Origin: Candidatus Omnitrophota bacterium
Lineage (GTDB): Bacteria > Omnitrophota > Gorgyraeia > Zapsychrales > JANLHA01
Assembly (NCBI GenBank): GCA_022711395.1
Contig: JAKLFA010000004.1
Span: forward strand, 268,996-315,353
DNA: 46,358 nt
Direction: 5' to 3'
The translations under genes and the position numbers were made by a program. Each line of letters starts with the position of its first letter. The stretch's first letter is position 1. Shown here piece by piece: positions 39,589 to 46,358 of this stretch. The notes under the pieces were generated by a model. That model was given only the letters and a program-made list of their open reading frames with translations. It ran no database searches and was not told where the DNA came from.

Positions 39589-40236
39589 TTAGTGTCCCGA
39601 GCACAAACAGTGACTTTCGGGAATGTCCTTGGGATCACGCACAAATAATAGAGGAAAGACAATATCACTAAAACAGCACGGAAGCCATACCGCCAAAAAT
39701 AGAAAGATGAACACGCCAAAATACGGGATCGCGTGAACATGATCGTTGGCCATCAGCATATGGAACAAAGACGCCCACGTGCTTAACAAGACATGCAAGG
39801 CGTGCGGAAATTTTGAGAAAGGCTTTAGATAAGCCAGCACTACCCCGAAAAGAGCCAACGGATTGACCAGCCACCACATTTCGATAAAACCAATATGAGC
39901 TTCCGCATGTTCCATATCCATCAAACGCTCGCCCCACCAGGGGATCAGCGAATCGCTCAAGGTCCCGATACCGACCGAACCAATATACCCGACAAGCAGG
40001 ACTTTCCAGAATTTTCGGGACGGAATATTTTTCGCCTTAGGCTTGTATTGACAGTAAATGGCTGTTGTGACCATGGCGCTTAAAAAAATATGCATCGGAT
40101 GAAGCACATAAAAAACCGCGTGGGCCGTGTCATGCGGCATCCGCCGAAAGACCATCATCAAAACGATCCCAGTCAAAGAACCAAACAAAGTAAACGGAGA
40201 ATGCCTTCTCAGTTCATGAACAATATGTTTAAGCAC
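39589..40236 (-). CDS. His-rich polytopic membrane protein
   Basis: The likely start is the second of two GTG codons, 40234-40236 (215 residues), because AAGGAG is two bases from the first. About six membrane segments are present. Histidines are frequent near membrane ends (MPHDTAHAVFYVLHPMHIF, split as MPHDTAHAVF and VLHPMHIF; MEHAEAHIG; MANDHVHAIPYF), and the C-terminus is SHCLCSGH, a likely metal-binding tail. No named family is recognised. Placement between a MscS channel and a HELGH protein, before an Rrf2 regulator, suggests metal handling or membrane stress; that is inference. Confidence 0.7.
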   Translation of the reverse strand: MLKHIVHELRRHSPFTLFGSLTGIVLMMVFRRMPHDTAHAVFYVLHPMHIFLSAMVTTAIYCQYKPKAKNIPSRKFWKVLLVGYIGSVGIGTLSDSLIPWWGERLMDMEHAEAHIGFIEMWWLVNPLALFGVVLAYLKPFSKFPHALHVLLSTWASLFHMLMANDHVHAIPYFGVFIFLFLAVWLPCCFSDIVFPLLFVRDPKDIPESHCLCSGH

Positions 40237-40267
40237 CACAACTCCTTTTTTTGAGTATGGGAGGCGG

Positions 40268-41176
40268 CTATGCGCCCTCTTTCTCCTTTAGGACCCTTAA
40301 AGGCGCTGAGCCCCCACCCTTGTCGCGTCCCATGTAAAGCGTAACATGCGGGAACGGGATCTCAATGTTCCGTTCATCAAATATTTTCTTTAAACGCCGG
40401 TTGAACTCCCGGCCCACCGCCCATTGACGGATCGGCTTTGTTTTGGTGCGGGCTTTGACGATCACGGCCGACGTGTCAAACTTGTCCAACCCCAAGATCT
40501 CGATCGGATCCAAAATATCCTTCTGGAATTCCGGATCTTGTCGCATGCCTTCATCAACCTCTTTCAGAATTTCGATCACTTCATCCACGTTCTCACGATA
40601 CGCCACCCCGACATCAAAAAGATAGAACGAATATTCTTTCGTCATATTAGTGACAACACCGACCAGACCGTTGCGGACATAATGGACATTTCCGCTCAGG
40701 TCCCGCAGGATCACCATGCGAAGAGTGATCCTCTCGACCAGCCCTCCCTTATCAGCGATCTGAACCACGTCTCCCACGCGGATCTGGTCCTCAAGTAAAA
40801 TAAAAAACCCGCTGATGACATCCTCGACCAGCTTTTGAGCTCCAAAGCCGATCGCCAGACCGGCGATCCCGGCCGTAGCCATGATCGGACCGATCTCGAC
40901 ACCGAGCTCCTTTAAGATCATCATGCTGGCCATGATAAAAATAAAAACATGCAGCCCGTAACGGATGATCGAACTGAGCGTATCCGCGCGCTTTTTCATT
41001 TCAATATCATCTTCCCGGCTTTGAGTGATAAAACGGACCAACTTGGCAGCTAAAAGGGTGGCGACCTTAAGACCAACCACCATCAAAACCAGGATCAGCA
41101 AAATCTGCAGACCGCTCGTGATCAGCCACGATCCCGCCTTTTCGACCATCGGCTGAATCTCCCCAACTGGATCCAT
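40268..41176 (-). CDS. MscS-family mechanosensitive channel
   Basis: This 302-residue protein starts at ATG 41174-41176 behind GGAAAGGGAAAAGC. Three membrane segments lie within residues 15-130. The pore-lining helix and its edge read ATAGIAGLAIGFGAQKLVEDV, shortened here to GIAGLAIGFGAQKLVEDV, followed by ISGFFILLEDQIRVGDVV. A cytoplasmic vestibule with beta domain ends at PFPHVTLY. It opens under hypo-osmotic stress to release solutes. The layout matches the short MscS class. It lies 53 bases after the SYLF gene. Confidence 0.93.
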   Translation of the reverse strand: MDPVGEIQPMVEKAGSWLITSGLQILLILVLMVVGLKVATLLAAKLVRFITQSREDDIEMKKRADTLSSIIRYGLHVFIFIMASMMILKELGVEIGPIMATAGIAGLAIGFGAQKLVEDVISGFFILLEDQIRVGDVVQIADKGGLVERITLRMVILRDLSGNVHYVRNGLVGVVTNMTKEYSFYLFDVGVAYRENVDEVIEILKEVDEGMRQDPEFQKDILDPIEILGLDKFDTSAVIVKARTKTKPIRQWAVGREFNRRLKKIFDERNIEIPFPHVTLYMGRDKGGGSAPLRVLKEKEGA

Positions 41177-41229
41177 GCTTTTCCCTTTCCGCTAAAAACG
41201 CCCTTCTCCATCAAAAACCCTAAAGCAGC

Positions 41230-41811
41230 TTACGGGTTAACATAACCGTCTTTCCAATATTTCGTTCCGCTGATCCCCACATCCAGGGCCAAACCGTTCT
41301 CGGTCAGCTGATAGACCCGTAAACCCGGAGCGACACGGATCGCCCCGCTTGCCGCAGCCCCGGCATCAGCGCCTTTGACAGCCGCGTCAACTTCTCCGCC
41401 GAATGACCACCCGCTGTTAACAAAGTTCTCCAGGACCTTTCGATCGTGAAACACAAAAACCGCCCTGAAGTCCTTGATCCCAAGACCAAATCCGACATTG
41501 GCCTGGGCCATCCTCATGTAAACATCATCCCCGGTCTTATTATCATGAACGATCCCGCGGCCGGCCGCGCCACCGACAAAAAGGACCTTCAACCCGAAAT
41601 TCGTGAAAACAGCGTAGCCTTCAGCGCGTTTAAGCTCCTGCTTCGCCTCGGGGCGAAGATCATAAAGCTCATCCAAAACCTGTGTGCGCCTGAACTCCAA
41701 ATATTGTTGCCACTGCTGGGGGGTCTGCGGGCTCAAGTTAACAGGCTCCCTCGCGAAACCCAAAGACGACAAGCTCATCATCATAAACATCAAACCTGCG
41801 ATCCGTTTCAT
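41230..41811 (-). CDS. SYLF/Ysc84-domain periplasmic protein
   Basis: The start is ATG 41809-41811 (193 residues), seven bases after GGAGG; the ATG one codon earlier, overlapping the upstream stop as TAATG, is the alternative. A signal peptide (to about residue 20, SSLGFA) precedes a SYLF domain. Its marks are AEGYAVFTNFGLKVLFVGG, GVGFGLGIKDFRAVFVF and GWSFGGEVDAAVKG. SYLF domains in eukaryotes bind phospholipids; the bacterial exported ones are not well characterised. It follows the acidic periplasmic gene with overlap. Confidence 0.83.
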   Translation of the reverse strand: MKRIAGLMFMMMSLSSLGFAREPVNLSPQTPQQWQQYLEFRRTQVLDELYDLRPEAKQELKRAEGYAVFTNFGLKVLFVGGAAGRGIVHDNKTGDDVYMRMAQANVGFGLGIKDFRAVFVFHDRKVLENFVNSGWSFGGEVDAAVKGADAGAAASGAIRVAPGLRVYQLTENGLALDVGISGTKYWKDGYVNP

Positions 41812-41813
41812 CA

Positions 41814-42854
41814 TTATTCCTCCGTTTCTTCCGGCCATTCGATCTCCGGAACAGGCGCCGGTTCCACCGGGGGCTCCAGTTCAAGAAGCTCTTCAGCAGG
41901 CAAAAGGTCATCATTCTCAGAAATTTCTTCGATCTCGGCAACAGCCTCTTCGCCTTCTTCCTCACCCATCACAATATCCTCCCCAGGATCTGCGACCGGC
42001 GCAATTCCTGCCCCCGCCGTTCCCGTCGCTTCACCGACCTCAACCGTTTCATGGAGCGTCTGTTGCTCCGCTTCACCTTCAGCAGCCTCCTTCTCCGCAT
42101 TCATTTCCTTCTCGGCCGCCGCCTCATCAGAAGGCATTTTTGTTCCCATCTCTTCGATCATCTCGACCATTCCAAGTTCTTCCTCCACCTCGTCGGCGAT
42201 CATCTCATCGATATTCACATCTTCCGGAGCGATCGAGCGGGCCAGGATAACGCAAGAATCCGATATCTTATCAAGCTCCAGATACAACATCCTTGCATGA
42301 TCTTCGATCTCAGCAATGGAACCGGATGCCAACTGTGAACTACCACCAGGATCGTTCTTAATCGCAGCCTCCACATTCCTAAGCCCCGAGACCACCGGCT
42401 CAAAATGTTGAACCGCGCTTTCCATATCCTTCTGCAAACGTTTAACTCCGTGATCGAACGTCCCGCCTGAAGCAGAACTCTCATCCTCCATCTCGCCAGC
42501 CTCAATCTCAACAGCCCCCCGCCCACCATTTAATGCGGCTGAATATTCGCTGCCTATGGTTGTTAATTGCTTTGAATGATCGGACAAAAGAAGGGAATTT
42601 TTTGTAAGGTTCTCCAGCTCAAAAGAAAGGGCGGCCAGGTCTCCATCGGGATCTGTGGCCCCCCCCTTCAGCCCTTTTAGAACCGTTAAAGTCGAATATA
42701 CCTGGATCTTCATGCTGATCACGCTATTGGCCAGATCCGCTATGGATGTCACTGTTTTATAAGCTTGTTCGTGGCTGAGCTCTGCTCCGGCCCAACCTGC
42801 CATCCATCCCAAAAAAACCACTGCAGCCCCTACAAAAAATCGTTTCATCCTCAT
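41814..42854 (-). CDS. acidic periplasmic protein with coiled-coil part
   Basis: The start is ATG 42852-42854 (346 residues), five bases after AAGGAG. A signal peptide ends near residue 24 (WAGAELS). The middle (about 30-230) is helical with heptad-like spacing. The C-terminal 110 residues are Glu-rich with Ala, Pro and Val (DEAAAEKEMNAEKEAAEGE, ENDDLLPAEELLELEPP), likely disordered. No named family is recognised. It is the first gene of the run to SYLF, MscS and the membrane pair. A good promoter lies about 60-85 bases upstream. Confidence 0.72.
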   Translation of the reverse strand: MRMKRFFVGAAVVFLGWMAGWAGAELSHEQAYKTVTSIADLANSVISMKIQVYSTLTVLKGLKGGATDPDGDLAALSFELENLTKNSLLLSDHSKQLTTIGSEYSAALNGGRGAVEIEAGEMEDESSASGGTFDHGVKRLQKDMESAVQHFEPVVSGLRNVEAAIKNDPGGSSQLASGSIAEIEDHARMLYLELDKISDSCVILARSIAPEDVNIDEMIADEVEEELGMVEMIEEMGTKMPSDEAAAEKEMNAEKEAAEGEAEQQTLHETVEVGEATGTAGAGIAPVADPGEDIVMGEEEGEEAVAEIEEISENDDLLPAEELLELEPPVEPAPVPEIEWPEETEE

Positions 42855-42914
42855 GAGATCTCCTTTCAAAGCGGTCCGCTCTGGTTGGCTGCCTGTAAAA
42901 CAACAACGTGTCTT

Positions 42915-42942
42915 ATTATAAAAAGTATGGGTCTTTATTCAA
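42915..42942 (-). promoter_or_regulatory. promoter for the acidic periplasmic gene
   Basis: On the minus strand TTGAAT (42937-42942), 16 bases and a perfect TATAAT (42915-42920). Confidence 0.6.
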
Positions 42943-42943
42943 G

Positions 42944-42968
42944 AAAAAAAACAACGCCGAAGCCTGTT
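42944..42968 (-). terminator. terminator-like element after the pilin gene
   Basis: On the minus strand AACA-G-GC-TTCG-GC-G-TTGTT forms a short stem with a UUCG loop and is followed by eight T. Confidence 0.45.
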
Positions 42969-43010
42969 AAAATCCCAACTGACATGGATGCGGTCTGAAA
43001 CTGCAGAAGC

Positions 43011-43541
43011 TCAGAATATCGGTGAAAAGCATAAATTCCCGCTGCAGGTAGGATTGCCAACGGAAATTGGAAGGTCCGTGCGGACCTTTATTTGAAAATA
43101 ATTCGGCCAAGAAGCGCTCGCCGGCCATTTGGCCGTGCAAAATGATTCATAAGCGATATTCCAATAATGGCATTCATAGGAGATCTCACCCGGAATAATA
43201 TTAATATCCAACACGTCATTGATCATATCCACCCCGTACATACTGCAACCGCCCACACAGCCCACGATCGGGCACGCCGGCCCGCCGCAATAATACGGGA
43301 ATTTCGCCATCCCGGACTGGGCCATGAATAGCTGGGCCGCATCATAAATAGCCCGCAGCGCATCGCTGGATTGCTTGAAATGGGTCTTAGCTATCATCTT
43401 GTTATAACTGGGGATCGCGAAAGCCGCCACAATGCCGATGATCACGACCACGATCATGATCTCGATCAGCGTGAAGGCGAAAAACCGCTTTATAGACGGC
43501 TCACCAGCCCTAAAAAGATGTTTTTTCCATGAATGGAACAT
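43011..43541 (-). CDS. type IV pilin-like protein with an unusual cleavage site
   Basis: This 176-residue protein starts at ATG 43539-43541 with no clear SD. The prepilin motif is FFA/FTLIEIMIVVVIIGIVAAF: cleavage falls after Ala22, not the usual Gly, and Glu27 is the E5 of the mature pilin. The globular part has eight cysteines (YYCGGPACPIVGCVGGC, YECHYW, SFCTAKW, NPTCSGNLC). It is an orphan gene with no pilus assembly genes in the window. The DsbA-like enzyme at 25.4 kb could form its disulfides, which is inference. Confidence 0.85.
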   Translation of the reverse strand: MFHSWKKHLFRAGEPSIKRFFAFTLIEIMIVVVIIGIVAAFAIPSYNKMIAKTHFKQSSDALRAIYDAAQLFMAQSGMAKFPYYCGGPACPIVGCVGGCSMYGVDMINDVLDINIIPGEISYECHYWNIAYESFCTAKWPASASWPNYFQIKVRTDLPISVGNPTCSGNLCFSPIF

Positions 43542-43589
43542 GTTATTGTCTAATTTTGCAGAACTTTATTTTATTGTCTTGATATAACA

Positions 43590-43598
43590 AGTATAACA
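43590..43598 (-). promoter_or_regulatory. extended -10 promoter for the pilin-like gene
   Basis: On the minus strand TGTTATACT matches the extended -10 form (TG-N-TATAAT) about 50 bases before the pilin ATG. No good -35 is seen, as is common for this class. Confidence 0.4.
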
Positions 43599-43690
43599 TG
43601 GTAAAAAAAATAAAAAATAGTTTTCCGGATTTCCTTCGACAGAATATCGGCCCCGACTTAAAAAATTTAAACGGCCAAGGACAGACTTGC

Positions 43691-44971
43691 ATGAATTCAG
43701 CGCCTAAAAAATATTTCATTTCCATCATAATCATTATAAGCGGACTTCTGTTGCTTTTGGCCAGCGTTCTCTTTTTAGGGCTTACGACTACGGGGAGTTC
43801 CTATATCACCAACCGATTCCTTTCCGGCCTGGTCCAGGACCGCCAAGTCGACTGGAAAAAAAATGAAGGGAACCTTGTCAGCGGGATCACATATGAAAAT
43901 GTGGAAGTTCATGACCTGGACTGGTTCCCGATCCCCAATATCCTGAGAGCTCAAAAGATCACCATCAGCCTCAGCGGTTTCTCCTGGAAAGAAGCATTTA
44001 TAGATATCGACCATGCCCGGCTGATCCTGCCCAATGCCGATCCGATCATCGTTTCAGGCCAGATGCAGTCCGGGATCCTTAATTTCAATCTGTATTCAAA
44101 AACCTTTTCCCTGGACCAGATCAGACCGTTGATCACGAGCGCGCGTTTCAGCAACATCAGCGGCGAACTTTCTGAGATCGATCTTGTGGTCACGGGAAGC
44201 ATCTATGAACCCCAGGCATCGGGGGCTTTTCGCATTGAAAAAGCTTCCAAAGATGGATTTTCGATCGCAAAGACAAATTGCACTCTTGACCTCGCGATCA
44301 AAACAACACCCATCGGGCGCGGCTTGTTCGGTTCGGTCCTGTTATCGGAAGGAACAGCCAGCGGCCAAAAAACAGCCAAGATCACTCTGCAAAAAGGGCG
44401 CGTGATCTTTGATGGCAATCCGTTGAAGCCGTCCTTCAACATCAAGGCCTCTTCCCGTGTTGAACGGACCAAAATGGAGATCACTCTCACCGGCACGCTG
44501 GAACAACCCAACCTACAGATCATATCCGATCCGCCGCTCTCCAAGGAGCGGGCACTGGTGGCGCTGGCAACAAACAAAACCTGGAAAGCCAGCAATCAGC
44601 TTTTTGAGACCGGCACCGTCACCCCGGAGATGACCCGTGAATTTTTGGATTATTTTTTCTTTCCAAATACAGGCAGCACGTTCGCGCAGCGCTTCGGTTT
44701 AACGGAACTGTCCGTCACGTTTACCGAAGGCACCAAAGGACTATCAGCGGGCAAAGCGATCCTGCCCCGCCTGCAGGGAACATACGAGGTCCAATCCCAA
44801 CAAAAACAAAACAGCCCTCCCAATATCACCCAAAAGATCGGCGGAGAATTCCTGGTCACCGACAGCCTGTCTGTCGAGGCAAAAAAAGAAATCAAACGCC
44901 AGGACCCGCTTCCAAACCCTTTGGAACGCCCGGAAGACGAGATCTTCTTGAAGTATAAAAAAACATTTTAA
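43691..44971 (+). CDS. short TamB-like protein
   Basis: The start is ATG 43691 (426 residues) with AAGGA nine bases upstream; an upstream ATG at 43598 has no SD and overlaps the divergent promoter. A membrane anchor (residues 8-32) is followed by NLVSGITYENVEVHDLDW, strands typical of AsmA/TamB. The C-terminal part holds the TamB motif SDPPLSKERALVALAT and a last section reading LSVTFTEGTKGLSAGKAI. TamB proteins usually exceed 1000 residues; this one keeps only the ends. TamB-like proteins move lipids or assemble outer-membrane proteins. No tamA/bamA partner is in view. Confidence 0.78.
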   Translation: MNSAPKKYFISIIIIISGLLLLLASVLFLGLTTTGSSYITNRFLSGLVQDRQVDWKKNEGNLVSGITYENVEVHDLDWFPIPNILRAQKITISLSGFSWKEAFIDIDHARLILPNADPIIVSGQMQSGILNFNLYSKTFSLDQIRPLITSARFSNISGELSEIDLVVTGSIYEPQASGAFRIEKASKDGFSIAKTNCTLDLAIKTTPIGRGLFGSVLLSEGTASGQKTAKITLQKGRVIFDGNPLKPSFNIKASSRVERTKMEITLTGTLEQPNLQIISDPPLSKERALVALATNKTWKASNQLFETGTVTPEMTREFLDYFFFPNTGSTFAQRFGLTELSVTFTEGTKGLSAGKAILPRLQGTYEVQSQQKQNSPPNITQKIGGEFLVTDSLSVEAKKEIKRQDPLPNPLERPEDEIFLKYKKTF

Positions 44972-45010
44972 ATGGCGCAGGACACAGGACACGCGAAATA
45001 CATAAAATGC

Positions 45011-45043
45011 AATGGAAACACAATCGAGATACAATAGAAATAA
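45011..45043 (+). repeat. three 11-base imperfect tandem repeats
   Basis: AATGGAAACAC, AATCGAGATAC and AATAGAAATAA follow each other with a strict 11-base period. They sit in a 202-base gap (44972-45173) that otherwise holds only the terminator at 45075-45103. Confidence 0.5.
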
Positions 45044-45074
45044 CGAAACATAAATTCAAACCAATAATTTAAAT

Positions 45075-45103
45075 AAAAAACCCCGAAATCTTCGGGGTTT
45101 TTT
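45075..45103. terminator. bidirectional terminator
   Basis: CCCCGAA-ATC-TTCGGGG is flanked by six A before and six T after. It serves the plus-strand TamB-like gene and the minus-strand repeat protein gene that converge here. Confidence 0.9.
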
Positions 45104-45173
45104 ATTTGATTAACTTTGATTTAAAATTTAATTTTTCTTTTTGTAGCCTTTGCTTCTCCCTGCGTCTTGTGTC

Positions 45174-46358
45174 TTATTTAAGCGCTGACAACTTCAAGAT
45201 CCCCTCTTGGCCCGCGTCCATTTCTCCCAAGATCATAGAAGGCGTCACCGGCGCAACATTGATAATGACCGGATAGAACCCTTCAATGTTCATGTTCTCG
45301 ATCGGCTGCTGAGGAAGCGGCAACGGAACACCACTGCCGTCACGCTTGATCTGCAGGTCCAGCAAGCTGGGATTAAGATCGATACCACCGACGTTCTGTG
45401 ACGGTTCCTGCGTCGCGGTAAACGGAAGGCTGGTAGATTGATTTCGCTGCCAGCTTAAATATTGATTCACGGCAGATGTGACATTATCACCCGGGTTCAT
45501 GATAATTGGAACCCCTCTATAGTTGCCGAGGACCGAGGCCCCTTGATTCCTTTGGCCCAGCTCCCGCATCTGATTAGCATACTCAGCGATCTCCACGCCC
45601 TCTGCCGCAACAGGCATCGGCACCGCCGGTCCGCTCAAAACCGCGGCATTCGTCGCTGAAGGCGTCGTTGCCACATAGCTGATCGGATTACCGTCCTGCC
45701 CCTGATTGACCATATAATATTGGCCATTGCTTTCATCAAGCACCAAGAACCCATCCTGCCCCGCGGGCTTCGTCTGCTCCCCCCACGGCGACTGGATCGG
45801 AACCTGATCCTCGACCTTATACCCCACCTCCGACATCCTCACCATCTGCACCGGCACCGTCTTTAACGCCCCAACCACATTCGGGTCCGTCTCCAGCAAC
45901 CCCTGGATCCCAGGCACCGTCTGCAGTCTGCCCATCAACTTCGCGTTCTTTGTCCCGACCTCGGCCGCTCCCACGGTCCTGTATTTCTTATCAAACGTAT
46001 CTTTACCAACAACATAAAAATCCGCCTGATTCCCATTCATCTGTAACGCAATGATACTCCCGATATTGGCTGCCAAGTATTCCTCAGTATACTTGGTCTG
46101 ATCCACTTCCCCGATACGATCCCGGATCGCCGCCGGCAGATCCTCAAACTTCGAACTCGTGATCCTATACCCTAAGATCGGCGCGTCCTTGATAAACCCA
46201 TGAAGCGTCGGGCTCACCTTTCCGATCGCCGACCGGATGTCATCCTGGCTCTGTAAACTCACCACCGCGGCATTCGTAGCCGGTGTGGGCGTGCTGGGAA
46301 CATAACTGATCGGATTACCGTCCTGTCCCTGATTGACCATGTAATACTGGTCTTTGCT
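45174..46358 (-). CDS. large repeat protein, 3' part, open at the right edge
   Basis: The frame is open from the window edge to TAA 45174-45176, at least 394 residues; no true start is visible, and an internal ATG at 46340 is only part of the repeat. The sequence QYYMVNQGQDGNPISYV occurs twice with a period of 209 residues (627 bases), each time followed by TPxxATNAAV. Between the copies is a domain with IGSIIALQMNGNQADFYVV. The last 180 residues are Pro/Gly/Asn-rich and end GILKLSALK. No named family is recognised. A long tandem-module surface protein is likely, by inference from the repeat and composition. Confidence 0.75.
   Translation of the reverse strand, partial: SKDQYYMVNQGQDGNPISYVPSTPTPATNAAVVSLQSQDDIRSAIGKVSPTLHGFIKDAPILGYRITSSKFEDLPAAIRDRIGEVDQTKYTEEYLAANIGSIIALQMNGNQADFYVVGKDTFDKKYRTVGAAEVGTKNAKLMGRLQTVPGIQGLLETDPNVVGALKTVPVQMVRMSEVGYKVEDQVPIQSPWGEQTKPAGQDGFLVLDESNGQYYMVNQGQDGNPISYVATTPSATNAAVLSGPAVPMPVAAEGVEIAEYANQMRELGQRNQGASVLGNYRGVPIIMNPGDNVTSAVNQYLSWQRNQSTSLPFTATQEPSQNVGGIDLNPSLLDLQIKRDGSGVPLPLPQQPIENMNIEGFYPVIINVAPVTPSMILGEMDAGQEGILKLSALK

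Noticed and set aside
41446-42300. A Ser-rich 284-residue plus-strand frame.
   Set aside because: Its Ser runs are the antisense reading of the Glu-rich tail of the acidic protein.
1-46358. tRNA, rRNA, CRISPR arrays, insertion sequences and phage attachment sites.
   Set aside because: None was recognised by reading; no cloverleaf with a GGTTCGAATCC-like arm, no regular direct-repeat/spacer array and no transposase-like protein.

Overview
The window reads as chromosomal DNA of an uncultivated diderm (Gram-negative type) bacterium. It carries an Mla-type lipid transport set, an FadL-family porin, other outer-membrane beta-barrels, a short TamB-like protein, several lipoproteins, a two-partner-secretion-type adhesin, a type IV pilin-like protein and a sugar-modification cluster. 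The mix of many large PAS kinases, orphan pilins, hemagglutinin-like proteins and compact SD-led operons would suit a lineage such as Omnitrophota. That placement is inference from gene style only; no marker gene settles it. No tRNA, rRNA, CRISPR array or insertion sequence was seen. Start codons are ATG, GTG and TTG with clear GGAGG-type ribosome sites, and most operons end in textbook hairpin-plus-T terminators.

Layout: (1) 1-994: the 3' end of a PIN-PhoH gene converges on a 37-residue Lys/Cys peptide gene and a small secreted protein. (2) 1.2-5.3 kb, minus strand: coiled-coil membrane protein, PLP aminotransferase, RsmE, Ca/Na antiporter and MarC, partly overlapping. (3) 5.4-13.8 kb, minus strand: a long head-to-tail run from a sugar dehydrogenase (WbpB-like), acetyltransferase (WbpD-like) and GT2 glycosyltransferase through a zinc-ribbon membrane protein, lipoprotein, RlmB-like methyltransferase, HD hydrolase, hybrid histidine kinase and HPt protein to an AsmA-like protein. 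(4) 13.9-15.7 kb, plus strand: a membrane-anchored small protein overlapping a GT-C-like membrane glycosyltransferase, divergent from region 3 across a perfect 19-bp palindrome. (5) 15.7-17.2 kb: a B12-binding radical SAM enzyme.

(6) 17.3-24.97 kb, minus strand: a predicted 14-gene operon, trxA-panD-def-lipA-flippase-like-NYN nuclease-mlaE-lipoprotein-mlaF-mlaD-yggT-ybaB-small protein-greA. It has a good promoter before trxA and a terminator after greA. (7) 25.0-26.1 kb: a DsbA-like thiol oxidoreductase with a MauE/DoxX-like membrane partner. (8) 26.2-28.6 kb: a TPS-domain adhesin as a single unit. (9) 28.8-34.7 kb: an outer-membrane protein, a histidine kinase with a cysteine cluster, a stand-alone receiver and a six-PAS histidine kinase, with no DNA-binding output protein in sight. 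(10) 34.8-38.4 kb: peroxiredoxin, CPBP protease-like protein, UbiA/MenA prenyltransferase and FadL porin.

(11) 38.5-42.9 kb: an Rrf2-family regulator without cysteines, a HELGH membrane protein, a His-rich membrane protein, a MscS channel, a SYLF-domain lipoprotein-like protein and an acidic periplasmic protein. The Rrf2 promoter holds an inverted repeat, and a related half-site overlaps the FadL promoter. (12) 43.0-46.4 kb: an orphan prepilin-like gene, a divergent short TamB-like gene, and the 3' part of a large repeat protein running off the right edge.

The strongest candidates for something undescribed are the Rrf2/HELGH/His-rich membrane set, the lipoprotein inside the Mla operon, the anchored-protein/GT-C pair under a palindromic operator, and the 209-residue repeat module at the right edge.
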